Shown here: piece after piece, positions 1 through 9,105 of the stretch
Layout of the letters: every line of letters starts with the position of its first letter
Position numbering within the stretch: position 1 is the first letter of the stretch
Source of the DNA: VRUE01 sp963697915
GTDB lineage: Bacteria; Actinomycetota; Thermoleophilia; Solirubrobacterales; 70-9
Assembly: GCA_963697915.1 (NCBI GenBank)
Contig: OY969103.1
Span: 1,550,001 to 1,614,000 of the forward strand
Direction: 5' to 3'
DNA: 64,000 nt
Program-made: the position numbers and the translations under genes
The notes under the pieces: generated by a model
Database searches by the model: none
The model's input: the letters and a program-made list of their open reading frames with translations, nothing else
What the model was told of the DNA's origin: nothing

Positions 1-1288
1 GCTCGCCGCGATTGACGAAGAGCTTGGTCGAGTCGCCCTCGCGCTTCTCGTCGCCCTCCGGCTTCTCACGCGGCTCCGGCGCCGCTGCCTCGTCCTCGCG
101 CTCGTCGCTCTCCTTGCTCTCCTCGCGCTCCTTGCGGCGCTCGCGACGGCGTGGCCGCGGCGCGTGCTCGAGCCGCTCCTCGGGGCTCTCCCACTCGCCG
201 ATCGAGGTCTTCACGTCGCGCTCGATGCGGCCGATCTCGTCGCGCTGGGCTGGCGTCACCAGGGTGATCGCCCGCCCGGTGCGACCCACCCTGCCGGTCC
301 GCCCGATGCGGTGCACGTAGACCTCCGAGGAGGCCGGGACGTCGTAGTTGATGACGTGGGTGACGTGCTCGATGTCGAGCCCGCGGGCGGCGATGTCGGT
401 GGCGACGAGCAGCTTCACGCGGTGGTCCTTGAAGGCGATCATCACGCCGTCGCGCGAGCCCTGGCTCATGTCGCCGTGCAGGGCCTTGACGTCGAGCCCT
501 TTGTCCTTGAGCGTCTTCTCCAGGCGCGAGGCGCCGATTTTGGTGCGGCAGAAGATGATCGCCTGCTCGGGTTCCTCGGCCCGCAGCAGTTGCACCAGGC
601 GCGCCGCTTTCTCCTTGGCATCGACCTCTACGAAGGCCTGCTCGATCGAGTCGACGGTGAGCTTTTTCGGCGTGATTTTGATCGTCACCGGGTCGTACAT
701 GTAGCTCTCCGCCAGGTGCTTGATCGGCGGCGGCATGGTCGCCGAGAAGAGCGCCGTCTGGCGCCCGCTCGGGCACATCCGGAGGATCTTCTCGACGTCC
801 TCGATGAAGCCCAGGTCGAGCATCTCGTCGGCCTCGTCGAGGACCACGTAGCGGGCCGCGGTGAGGACGAGCGAGCGGCGCGACATCAGGTCCATCATGC
901 GGCCGACGGTGGCGACGACGACGTGGGCCCCGGCCCGCAGCTGCGACTGCTGTGAGCGGATCGGGGCGCCGCCGAAGACGGCGACGATCTCGACGTCGAG
1001 GTGCTCGGCGTAGGCGCGCAGCGCCTGCGTCACCTGGATGCAGAGCTCGCGGGTCGGGGTGAGGACGATCGCCTGCACCTCGTCGTTGGCGGGATCGATG
1101 TGCTGGAGCAGGGGCAAGCCGAAGGCGGCGGTCTTGCCGGTCCCGGTCTGCGCCTGGCCGATCACGTCGTGACCGCCGAGCAGCTCCGGGATCGCTTTCT
1201 CCTGGATCGGGCTGGGCTCCTGGTAGCCGAGCTCGTCCAGCGCCTGCTGGATCTCCGGCGCCAGCCCCAGGTCGTTGAAGGCGCTCAC
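1..1288 (-). CDS. DEAD-box RNA helicase, 3' end cut by window edge
   Basis: ATP-dependent helicase that unwinds RNA duplexes, usually in ribosome assembly or RNA turnover. From the GTG start I read a Q-motif region (residues 1-35), motif I AQTGTGKT (46-53), PTREL (78-82), DEAD (151-154) and SAT, then RGLD and HRIGRTGR in the second RecA domain. An Arg/Glu-rich linker follows. The last visible residues, KLFVN, resemble the start of a DbpA-type RNA-binding domain, so that domain is probably what the edge removes. The usual TPGR motif reads TVGR. The GTG start overlaps the stop of the upstream oxidoreductase gene (GTGA), which suggests translational coupling. Family certain; a deaD/csdA-type name is not assured. 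Confidence 0.93.
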   Translation of the reverse strand, partial: MSAFNDLGLAPEIQQALDELGYQEPSPIQEKAIPELLGGHDVIGQAQTGTGKTAAFGLPLLQHIDPANDEVQAIVLTPTRELCIQVTQALRAYAEHLDVEIVAVFGGAPIRSQQSQLRAGAHVVVATVGRMMDLMSRRSLVLTAARYVVLDEADEMLDLGFIEDVEKILRMCPSGRQTALFSATMPPPIKHLAESYMYDPVTIKITPKKLTVDSIEQAFVEVDAKEKAARLVQLLRAEEPEQAIIFCRTKIGASRLEKTLKDKGLDVKALHGDMSQGSRDGVMIAFKDHRVKLLVATDIAARGLDIEHVTHVINYDVPASSEVYVHRIGRTGRVGRTGRAITLVTPAQRDEIGRIERDVKTSIGEWESPEERLEHAPRPRRRERRKEREESKESDEREDEAAAPEPREKPEGDEKREGDSTKLFVNRGE

Positions 1289-2232
1289 TTGCTCGGGTCC
1301 AAGAGGAGCTTGCCCGTGGTGCGGCGGCCGACCAGGTCCTGGTGGGCGCGCGTCGCCTCCGAGAGCGGGTAGACGTCGCCGACGGTGATCTCGAGCTCGC
1401 CGCTGGCGACCGCTCCGAGCAGCTCGCCGATCATCGGCGTGACCCGCTCGCGCCGCATCAGCAGGTGGACGAGCCAGAACCCGATCACCGCCTTGGAGCC
1501 GCGCAGGAGGGCCGCGGTGGAGACGTCGCGCTGCTCGCGCGAGGCGATGCCGAAGACGACCATCCGGCCGAGGGGGGCCAGTGCCCCGAGCTCGGCGTCG
1601 AAGGCCTCGCCGCCGCTCATGTGGAGGACCGCGTCGACCCGCTCGCCGCCGTTGGCCTCGCGGATCGCCGCCTTGAGGTCGTCGCTGCGCGAGTCGACCG
1701 TGGCGTCGGCCCCGAGCTGCTCGACCAGGGCCCGCTTCTCCTCGCTGGAGGCGAGGCCGATGACCTTGGCCCCGGCGCGCTTCGCCAGCTGTACCGAGAG
1801 CAGGCCGGTGCCGCCGGCGGCGGCCTCGATCACGATCGTCTCACCGGGCTCGATCCGGGCGCAGTCGCGGACCAGGGCCATCGCGGTCAGGCCCTGCAGA
1901 AGAAGCGCCGCCGCCTGGTCGTCGTCGACCTCGTCCGGGACGGGGATGAGCATCTGCGCCGGCACGGCGACCTTCTCCGCGTAGGCGCCGGAGCCGAGGA
2001 TCGCCGCGACCCGCTTGCCGTCCGGCGTCCTGCCGCTCACCTCCGCCCCCGGGATCAGCGGCAGTGCCTGCTCGGCCAGGTAGTCGTTGCGGGTGGCATG
2101 GGTGTCGGCGAAGTTGATGCCGGCGCGGGCGACGTCGATCACGATCTCGTCGTGGCCGGGCACCGGCTCGGCCACCTCGACGTGCCGCATCACCTCCGGC
2201 CCGCCGAACTCCTCGATCTGGATCGCCTTCAT
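1285..2232 (-). CDS. Zinc-free quinone oxidoreductase / medium-chain dehydrogenase, 315 aa
   Basis: Member of the MDR superfamily, NADPH:quinone oxidoreductase (QOR) branch, which reduces quinones or enones with NADPH in the cytoplasm. It begins MKAIQIEEFGGPEV, typical of QOR-like proteins. The N-terminal GroES-like domain covers about residues 1-120. A Rossmann nucleotide-binding segment with AAAGGTG near residue 143 is followed by QLAKRAGAKVIG. The catalytic and structural Zn ligands of alcohol dehydrogenases are absent. An in-frame upstream extension exists but is Arg-rich and overlaps the neighbouring secreted-protein gene, so the ATG before KAIQ is preferred. Two bases separate it from the upstream gene's stop, and its own stop overlaps the helicase start. 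Substrate unknown. Confidence 0.9.
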   Translation of the reverse strand: MKAIQIEEFGGPEVMRHVEVAEPVPGHDEIVIDVARAGINFADTHATRNDYLAEQALPLIPGAEVSGRTPDGKRVAAILGSGAYAEKVAVPAQMLIPVPDEVDDDQAAALLLQGLTAMALVRDCARIEPGETIVIEAAAGGTGLLSVQLAKRAGAKVIGLASSEEKRALVEQLGADATVDSRSDDLKAAIREANGGERVDAVLHMSGGEAFDAELGALAPLGRMVVFGIASREQRDVSTAALLRGSKAVIGFWLVHLLMRRERVTPMIGELLGAVASGELEITVGDVYPLSEATRAHQDLVGRRTTGKLLLDPSK

Positions 2233-2234
2233 CG

Positions 2235-2930
2235 TCAGGGCCTCGGCGCGATCCGGAGACTGCGATCGCTGAAGGTGACTTCGCCCGCGCAGCCGCAGAC
2301 CTCGTAGCGCAGCTCGTAGGCGTGCGGGCCGGGGGACGTCTGGAAGAGCACCGGCCCCGGTGGCCCATCCGTGCCGCAACCGACGAAGCTCATCTGGCTC
2401 GGCGTCCCGATCGTCACGGTTTCTCCCGGGGTGAAGCTGCTGATGAGCACGCGTTCCCCATCCGGGTCGCCGCACGAATCGCTCTGGCCGGGCATCTCTA
2501 CTCCGTCCTCGAAGAGCGAGACGGCCCCCTCGTCGGACATCGTCACCTGGACCCAGACCTCGATCAGGCCGGAGGGGGGGACGGTCACGGAGAGGCTCGG
2601 CCCGCCGGGCAGAGGCGCCAGCGTCTCGGAGGACGTGCTGGCCTCGCCCGCTGCTAGGCCCGAGACGACCTGGGTCGCCGGCGCCGCCGGGCTGGGAGCC
2701 ACCGAGGACTCGACCACGTGGGCCTGGGTCACCGGCGGACGTTCAAACGCCGCGCGGGCCTGGCGCTTCGCTTGACGGGCGACACGCAGCGCGACGCCGG
2801 ACTTGACCAGCGCCCGCTTCGAGATCTTCGCCAGCCGCGGTGTCACGTTCTCCGGCTGAGCGAGCGCCGGAACAGCGATGGCGACTACGGCGATCATCGC
2901 CAGGGCTGGGACTAGGACGGTCCGCTTCAC
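2235..2930 (-). CDS. Secreted hypothetical protein, 231 aa
   Basis: Not recognised as a named family. A Sec signal peptide is clear: MKR, a hydrophobic stretch to about residue 22, and an ALA-type cleavage site before QPEN. A basic Lys/Arg-rich helix (about 32-63) and a Ser/Ala/Pro linker follow. The C-terminal half (about 105-231) looks beta-rich and has paired cysteines (SCGDP, VGCG, VCGCAG) that could form disulfides outside the cell. Similar basic-helix plus beta-domain secreted proteins occur elsewhere in this window. It sits two bases upstream of the quinone oxidoreductase gene and may be cotranscribed with it, though no functional link is apparent. Confidence 0.72.
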   Translation of the reverse strand: MKRTVLVPALAMIAVVAIAVPALAQPENVTPRLAKISKRALVKSGVALRVARQAKRQARAAFERPPVTQAHVVESSVAPSPAAPATQVVSGLAAGEASTSSETLAPLPGGPSLSVTVPPSGLIEVWVQVTMSDEGAVSLFEDGVEMPGQSDSCGDPDGERVLISSFTPGETVTIGTPSQMSFVGCGTDGPPGPVLFQTSPGPHAYELRYEVCGCAGEVTFSDRSLRIAPRP

Positions 2931-2960
2931 GCCGGCGATCCTACGGATACTGTTCGGGCC

Positions 2961-3884
<924 letters not shown>

Positions 3885-3922
3885 CTCGGTCAAGCGGTCC
3901 AAGCTGCGAAAATGCCCGCCGC

Positions 3923-5272
3923 ATGGCCGCCGACTCGCTGACCGTCACCGACAACCGCACCGGGGAGACCTACGAGCTGCCGATCACCGACGGCACGGTG
4001 CGGGCGATGGATCTGCGCCAGATCAAGGTCGAGGAGAGCGAATTCGGGATGATGGCCTACGACCCGGCCTTCACCAACACGGCCGCCTGCCGCTCGGCGA
4101 TCACCTACATCGACGGCGAGGCAGGCATCCTCGAACACCGCGGCTACTCGATCGAGCAGCTCTGCGAGCGCTCGAGCTTCCTCGAGGTCGCCTACCTCTT
4201 GATCTTCGGCGAGCTGCCGACCCAGCCGCAGCTCGACCGCTGGACCTACGACATCACCCACCACACCTTCGTCCACGAGGACCTGAAGGAGTTCTTCAAA
4301 GGCTTCCGCTACGACGCCCACCCGATGGGGATGCTGCTCGCCGGGGTCGGCGCGCTCTCGACCTTCTACCCCGACGCGAAGCTGGTCGAAGACCCCGAGG
4401 AGCGCTACATGGCGGCGGTGCGGCTGATCGCCAAGGTGCCGACCCTGGCCGCCTTCTCCTACCGCCACAACATGGGCCTGCCCTACGTCTACGCGGACAA
4501 CGACCTCAACTTCCCCGAGAACTTCCTCTCGATGATGTTCAAGAAGACCGAGGTCAAGTACGACCCGGACTCGCGCCTGGCGCGGGCGCTCGACGTCCTC
4601 TTCATCCTCCACGCCGACCACGAACAGAACTGTTCGACCAGCGCCGTGCGCGGTGTCGGCTCCTCCGACGTCGATCCCTACTCAGCGGTCGCGGCCGGCG
4701 TCGCGGCGCTCTACGGACCGCTGCACGGCGGCGCCAACGAGGCGGTGCTGAGGATGCTGCGCCGGATCGAGTCGGTCGACAACATCCCGGCCTTCCTCGA
4801 GGGGGTCAAGAACCGCGAAGAGAAACTTATGGGCTTCGGCCACCGGGTCTACAAGAACTACGACCCGCGGGCGAAAATCATCCAGCAGCACATGGAGGAG
4901 GTCTTCGAGGCGACCGAGCACAACCCGCTCGTCGAGATCGCCCGCGAGCTGGAGAAACACGCCCTCGACGACGAGTTCTTCACCTCCCGCAAGCTCTTCC
5001 CCAACGTCGACTACTACTCGGGGATCATCTACGAGTCGCTGGAGATCCCGACCGACATGTTCACGGTGATCTTCGCCATCCCCCGCACCGCGGGCTGGGT
5101 CGCGCAGTGGATGGAGATGAAAGACGACCCCGAGCAGAAAATCTCGCGGCCGCGGCAGATCTACACCGGCGAGCGCGAGCGCACCTACGTGCCGTTGGCC
5201 GAACGCGACGGGCCGGAGAAAATCGTCGGGCCGCCGGCGCGGCGACCGAAGCGCCCCCAGCGGGGAGCGTAG
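3923..5272 (+). CDS. gltA: Citrate synthase, 449 aa
   Basis: Condenses acetyl-CoA and oxaloacetate to citrate, the entry step of the TCA cycle. The catalytic triad is visible: His268 in GPLHGGANE, His307 in GFGHRVYK, and Asp363 in NVDYYSG. The segment FILHADHEQN is the usual conserved block ahead of the active site. Length and the N-terminal beta domain (about residues 1-60) fit the large hexameric type of bacteria rather than the short 370-residue type. The C terminus carries a Pro/Arg-rich tail of roughly 15 residues. The ATG chosen is the only in-frame start after the kinase gene that does not add an Arg-rich antisense-like stretch. A 27-bp inverted repeat follows the stop directly. Confidence 0.97.
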   Translation: MAADSLTVTDNRTGETYELPITDGTVRAMDLRQIKVEESEFGMMAYDPAFTNTAACRSAITYIDGEAGILEHRGYSIEQLCERSSFLEVAYLLIFGELPTQPQLDRWTYDITHHTFVHEDLKEFFKGFRYDAHPMGMLLAGVGALSTFYPDAKLVEDPEERYMAAVRLIAKVPTLAAFSYRHNMGLPYVYADNDLNFPENFLSMMFKKTEVKYDPDSRLARALDVLFILHADHEQNCSTSAVRGVGSSDVDPYSAVAAGVAALYGPLHGGANEAVLRMLRRIESVDNIPAFLEGVKNREEKLMGFGHRVYKNYDPRAKIIQQHMEEVFEATEHNPLVEIARELEKHALDDEFFTSRKLFPNVDYYSGIIYESLEIPTDMFTVIFAIPRTAGWVAQWMEMKDDPEQKISRPRQIYTGERERTYVPLAERDGPEKIVGPPARRPKRPQRGA

Positions 5273-5275
5273 GGC

Positions 5276-5377
5276 GGGGACCGGGGGACCCTTCCCCGGA
5301 GGCCGTTGCGCAGCAGATTGCCTCGGTGGTTCGACTTGTGGTCCCCTGAGCCTCCGTGGAAGGGTCCCCCGGTCCCC
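5276..5377. repeat. 27-bp inverted repeat with 48-base centre behind citrate synthase
   Basis: The left arm (5276-5302) and right arm (5351-5377) are reverse complements at 26 of 27 positions. Each arm contains GGGGACC twice with one base between. The stem would be far stronger than an ordinary terminator, and the 48-base centre is too long for one. There is no T tract. It fills nearly all of the gap between citrate synthase and the next gene. It could act as a transcription end, but it looks more like a small non-autonomous palindromic element of REP or MITE type. Confidence 0.75.
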
Positions 5378-5391
5378 TACTCTGCACCCGC

Positions 5392-5736
5392 ATGGCTGCT
5401 TGGAAGCTGACGATTAGGCACGGTTCCGATGTCTCGCACCAGTCCTTCGACGATCTCGATGAGGCGGTGGCGGCGATGCGGGAGCGGGCTTTGGCGATTC
5501 GGGCGGAGGGGCCGGTGAAGGCGGTCTCGGCACTGCGCGACTTCGCCCCGGGCGACCAGGTCAACGCCCGCCTGCAGCTGTCCGGCAAGGGCCTCGTGCG
5601 CAAGCCGGTCGCCGGGGTCGACGTGCGCGGCGACGGCACCTTCGTGCCCTACCGCGGCGGGGTCAGGCGGGAAGAGCTCGACCCGACCGCCTACGACACG
5701 CCGTTCGATCTCGTGCGCGAGACTCTCGGACGATGA
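5392..5736 (+). CDS. Small conserved hypothetical protein, 114 aa
   Basis: No named family recognised. The protein starts MAAWKLTIRHG, has an alpha-helical middle with Ala/Glu/Arg, and ends with a compact Gly/Arg segment. No signal peptide or membrane span. A longer in-frame start 12 codons upstream would begin inside the right arm of the inverted repeat, so the ATG before AAWKL is preferred. Its TGA overlaps the ATG of the next gene (ATGA), so the two are probably translated together. Codon use matches its neighbours, which supports a real gene. Confidence 0.72.
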   Translation: MAAWKLTIRHGSDVSHQSFDDLDEAVAAMRERALAIRAEGPVKAVSALRDFAPGDQVNARLQLSGKGLVRKPVAGVDVRGDGTFVPYRGGVRREELDPTAYDTPFDLVRETLGR

Positions 5737-6041
5737 GCGAAGCCGAGATTCCCAAGGGCAGCTACGCGGCCGGCCGCCGGTTGAAGCTGCCCGAGGGCGC
5801 CGAAGCGCCCTACGCCGTCTTCATCAACGGGGTCGAGCAGCGCGAGGGCGCCGATTACGAGCTGCGCGCCGGCGAGGTCGTCTTCACCCGCGAGATCGTC
5901 AAGGAGAAGGTCGGCGCCGGTCGCTGGCTGGCGATGTACCTGGGGCTGTTCGGCACCTACCGCAAGAACGAGACGATCGACCTGCAGTTCCGGCGCGAGG
6001 GCAAGACCGAGCTGCTCTCCGACCTGCCGGTCATATCCTGA
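5733..6041 (+). CDS. Small conserved hypothetical protein, 102 aa
   Basis: Not recognised. Soluble, mixed alpha/beta composition. The middle (INGVEQREGADYELRAGEVV) has the look of a small beta-sandwich with a reverse turn, followed by an amphipathic segment KVGAGRWLAMYLGLFGTYRKNE that could be a membrane-associated helix. Translationally coupled to the preceding 114-residue protein through a 4-base overlap. The next gene begins 4 bases after its stop, so the three small genes form one unit. Confidence 0.75.
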   Translation: MSEAEIPKGSYAAGRRLKLPEGAEAPYAVFINGVEQREGADYELRAGEVVFTREIVKEKVGAGRWLAMYLGLFGTYRKNETIDLQFRREGKTELLSDLPVIS

Positions 6042-6045
6042 ACCG

Positions 6046-6474
6046 ATGAAGATCGGGTTCCTGCTGCTCAGCGACCACAGCGAGGCCGTCAACGGCAAGC
6101 TCTACATGACCGGCGGCGGCTGGAACGTCCTCACCCTGCCCGAGCTGCCCCACGAGTGGGGCTTCAACATCGCGCTCGGCATCGACGTCGGCTGGGACGA
6201 GACCAACCGGCGCCACAGCCTCAGCCTCGGCATCCACGACCCCGACGGGGTGCAGCTCGGCGAGAGCTTTTCGGCCGAGTTCGAGACCGGCCGACCACCG
6301 GGCATGCCGGCCGGTCAGGAGCAGCGCCTGGTGATGTCGATCGGCACGCGGGCGACCTTCACCAGCGCCGGTCCGCACGCCGCCGTCGTCGAGGCCAACG
6401 GCGAGGAGCTCGGCCGGGCCCGCTTCTACCTGATGGAGGGCCAGCCCCAGGGCCCGGAGATGGGCCTCGGCTAG
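6046..6474 (+). CDS. DUF6941-like conserved protein, 142 aa
   Basis: Starts MKIGFLLLSDHSEAVNGKLYMTGGGW, an opening I associate with a widespread uncharacterised family in actinobacteria (DUF6941, named from memory). The proteins look like single beta-rich domains: alternating hydrophobic strands across about residues 1-130 with IHDPDG and GTRATFTSAGPH turns. No signal peptide, cofactor motif or catalytic triad is visible. It ends the three-gene cluster and its 3' end overlaps the convergent UbiA-family gene by 4 bases. Function unknown. Confidence 0.78.
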   Translation: MKIGFLLLSDHSEAVNGKLYMTGGGWNVLTLPELPHEWGFNIALGIDVGWDETNRRHSLSLGIHDPDGVQLGESFSAEFETGRPPGMPAGQEQRLVMSIGTRATFTSAGPHAAVVEANGEELGRARFYLMEGQPQGPEMGLG

Positions 6475-7409
6475 AACAGGTAGAGGACCGCGAAGGCGGT
6501 GATCACGAAGGCGGCGCCACCGGCGAGCATGCCCCGGTCGCCGGAGACCATCGCCGCGATCGAGCGGTCGTCGGCACGGTCGTAGACCAGGTAGAGGTAG
6601 CGGAAGATGCAGTAGGCCAGCGGCGGGATCGTCCACATCATCGCGTTGCCGACGATCGGCGAGTCGACGGCGTAGATCGAGTAGCTGATCACCGTCCCGG
6701 TGGTGACCATGGCGACCATCTGGTCGAGGAAGGGCAGCGAGTAGTGCTCGAGCACCGGGCGGCTGCTGGTTCCCTCGTGCAGCTCGGAGACCGCCTCCTG
6801 GCGGCGCTTGGTGAAGCCGAGGAAGAGGGCGAGCATGCCGGTGCAGAGCAGCAGCCATTCGGAGGCGTGGGCGTCGACGGCGCTGGCGCCGGCGGCGACC
6901 CGCAGGATGAAGAGGCCGGCCAGGGTCATCACGTCGACGATCACGATCTGCTTGAGGCCGAGGCTGTAGGCGACCTGGGCGATCCCGTAGCCGACCACCA
7001 TCAGGCCGACCTCCCAGTTGACCGCGGCGAAGGCGATCGCGATCGCGGCGACCGCCAAGAGCGGCGCGATCGTGATCGCCGCCCGCTCGGAGAGCTCGCC
7101 CGCGGCCAGCGGCCGGAAGCGCTTCTTCGGGTGCTTGCGGTCGAGCTCGACGTCGATCAGGTCGTTGACGTAATAGCCGGCGCTGGAGATCAGGCAGAAG
7201 GCAATGAAGGCATACGTCGCCTCCAGCACCGCGCTGGCGTTGTCGAACTGGCCGGAGAAGAGCAGGCCGGCGAAGACGAAGACGTTCTTGATCCACTCCT
7301 GCGGCCGCCCGGTCTTGATCGCCGCCCGCAGCGGCGAGCGCCGCGGCACGACCGGCTGGGCGGCGTCGTCAGCCGGGATCGTTGGATGCTCCGAAGTGAT
7401 CGTTTCCAT
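6471..7409 (-). CDS. UbiA-family prenyltransferase, decaprenyl-phosphate phosphoribosyltransferase type, 312 aa
   Basis: Membrane enzyme predicted to join phosphoribosyl pyrophosphate to a polyprenyl phosphate, the first step toward decaprenylphosphoryl-arabinose in mycobacteria. WIKNVFVFAGLL and the aspartate motif NDLIDVELDRKHPKKRFRP match the mycobacterial enzyme (Rv3806c) much better than the ubiquinone or heme branches. About eight to nine hydrophobic spans follow a 30-residue soluble N terminus. The ATG was chosen because upstream sequence is antisense to the divergent flavoenzyme gene. Whether this organism makes arabinogalactan is not shown here; the lipid-linked ribose may feed another glycan. 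Family certain, exact role inferred. Confidence 0.88.
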   Translation of the reverse strand: METITSEHPTIPADDAAQPVVPRRSPLRAAIKTGRPQEWIKNVFVFAGLLFSGQFDNASAVLEATYAFIAFCLISSAGYYVNDLIDVELDRKHPKKRFRPLAAGELSERAAITIAPLLAVAAIAIAFAAVNWEVGLMVVGYGIAQVAYSLGLKQIVIVDVMTLAGLFILRVAAGASAVDAHASEWLLLCTGMLALFLGFTKRRQEAVSELHEGTSSRPVLEHYSLPFLDQMVAMVTTGTVISYSIYAVDSPIVGNAMMWTIPPLAYCIFRYLYLVYDRADDRSIAAMVSGDRGMLAGGAAFVITAFAVLYLF

Positions 7410-7470
7410 CTGGTCGCGGCAGCGTAGCGGGCGCCCGGGCCGACAACCGGACCTGGGATGCTTGCGCCGA

Positions 7471-9105
7471 ATGATGACGGAGCGCCGGCTCAAGCACTGG
7501 GGTTGGGGGTACGAGGACCAGGCGCCGTCACGGGCGGAGCTCGAGCGGGCGGCGGCCGGAATCCGCGAGGGACTGGGTTTCGGCGGCGAGCTCGCCGAGC
7601 CGGTGCCGCTCGACGGGGTCGAGGTGCGCGCACCGCGCCTGAAAGCGCCGAGCGACCTCGGCGACCTCTTCACCGACGCCAAGTACGAGCGGGTCTCGCG
7701 GGCGCTGGGCAAGGCCTACCGCGATGTCGTGCGCGGCTTCCGCGGCGAGTTCCCGAACCCACCCGACCTCGTCGCGCTGCCCCGCGACGAGTCGGAGATC
7801 GAGACGGTGCTGAGCTGGGCCGAGGCCGAGGGCGCCGCGGTGATCCCCTTCGGCGGCGGCACCAGCGTCGTCGGCGGCGTCGAGGGACGGCTCGGCGAGC
7901 GGCCCTTCGTCAGCCTCGACCTGCGCCGGCTCGACCGGGTGCTGGAGGTCGACCCGACCTCGCTGGCGGCGCGGATCCAGGCCGGCGCCACCGGCCCGCG
8001 CCTGGAGCAGCAGCTGCGCGAGCACGGCCTCACCCTGCGCCACTTCCCGCAGTCGTTCGAGTACGCGACCCTGGGCGGCTGGGTCGCGACCCGCGCCGGC
8101 GGCCATTTCGCGACCGTCTACACCCACGTCGACGACCTGGTCGAGTCTGTGAAGGCGATCACCCCGCGCGGGACCTGGGAGAGCAGGCGACTGCCGGGGT
8201 CCGGCGCCGGACCCTCCCCCGACCGCGCCCTGATCGGCTCCGAGGGCATTCTCGGCGTGATCGCCGAGGCCTGGATGCGGGTCCGCCCGCGGCCCACGTT
8301 CAAGACCTCCCGCGGGGTCGAGTTCGACGACTTCCTCGCCGCGGCGGCCGCGGTGCGCGAGCTCTCCCAATCCGGCCTGCACCCCGCCAACTGCCGTCTG
8401 CTCGACGCGCTGGAGGCCGGCACGACCGGGGCCGGGTCCGGCGAGAAGAGCCTGCTCGTGCTCGGCTTCGAGTCCGCCCACCACCCGGTCGACGCGCCGA
8501 TGGAGCTGGCCCTGGAGATCGCCCGCAGCCACGGCGGCGCCCCCAACCCCCCGCCGACGGACCTAGAACGTCCGGATAGCCGGCGCGATCGGCCCACCGA
8601 CGGTGACGCGGTTGATTCTTGGCGCAACGCCTTCCTGCTCGCCCCCTACCTGCGCGACACCTTGGTCGCCTGCGGGGTCCTCTCTGAGACCTTCGAGACG
8701 GCGATCACCTGGGACCGCTTCGAGCAGTTCCACGCCGAGACGATGGCGGCCGTGCGGGCGAAGGCCGCTGAGGTCTGCGACGCGCCGGCGGAGGGCCCCG
8801 GGGCGCCGCGGGTCAGCTGCCGCTTCACGCACGTCTACCCCGACGGGCCGGCCCCCTACTTCACCGTCCTCGCCCCGGCCGTGCGCGGCGGCGAGGTCGA
8901 GCAGTGGGGCGAGATCAAGGCCGCCGCCTCGGAGGCCATCGTCGAGAACGGCGGCACGATCACCCACCACCACGCGGTCGGCCGCGACCACCGCCCCTGG
9001 TACGACCGCCAGCGACCGGCGCCCTTCGCCGCGGCGCTGCGGGCCGCCAAGCGCGAGCTGGACCCGGCGGCGATCCTCAACCCCGGTGTCCTGATCGACC
9101 CCTGA
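7471..9105 (+). CDS. FAD-binding oxidase, alkyl-dihydroxyacetonephosphate synthase type, 544 aa
   Basis: Flavoprotein of the VAO/PCMH fold. The opening RLKHWGWGYEDQ, the FAD pyrophosphate loop PFGGGTSVVGG (126-136), the segment RRLPGSGAGPSPDR and the triple histidine THHHAVGRDH (His499-501) are the hallmarks of alkyl-DHAP synthase. That enzyme swaps the acyl chain of acyl-DHAP for a fatty alcohol to form ether lipids. Some bacterial homologues act as glycolate or lactate-type dehydrogenases, so activity is inferred. Two ATG codons lie side by side at the start; the first is used. Only 61 bases separate it from the divergent UbiA-family start. Its stop abuts the convergent MFS stop, the two forming TGATCA. 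Confidence 0.88.
   Translation: MMTERRLKHWGWGYEDQAPSRAELERAAAGIREGLGFGGELAEPVPLDGVEVRAPRLKAPSDLGDLFTDAKYERVSRALGKAYRDVVRGFRGEFPNPPDLVALPRDESEIETVLSWAEAEGAAVIPFGGGTSVVGGVEGRLGERPFVSLDLRRLDRVLEVDPTSLAARIQAGATGPRLEQQLREHGLTLRHFPQSFEYATLGGWVATRAGGHFATVYTHVDDLVESVKAITPRGTWESRRLPGSGAGPSPDRALIGSEGILGVIAEAWMRVRPRPTFKTSRGVEFDDFLAAAAAVRELSQSGLHPANCRLLDALEAGTTGAGSGEKSLLVLGFESAHHPVDAPMELALEIARSHGGAPNPPPTDLERPDSRRDRPTDGDAVDSWRNAFLLAPYLRDTLVACGVLSETFETAITWDRFEQFHAETMAAVRAKAAEVCDAPAEGPGAPRVSCRFTHVYPDGPAPYFTVLAPAVRGGEVEQWGEIKAAASEAIVENGGTITHHHAVGRDHRPWYDRQRPAPFAAALRAAKRELDPAAILNPGVLIDP

Noticed and set aside
2233..2475. N-terminal extension of the quinone oxidoreductase
   Set aside because: The added 81 residues are Arg-rich and lie across the 3' end of the secreted-protein gene; the family begins at MKAIQ.
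8197..8214. Perfect 18-base palindrome GGGTCCGGCGCCGGACCC
   Set aside because: Lies inside the flavoenzyme gene and codes for the conserved LPGSGAGPS segment of the family, so coding constraint explains it.
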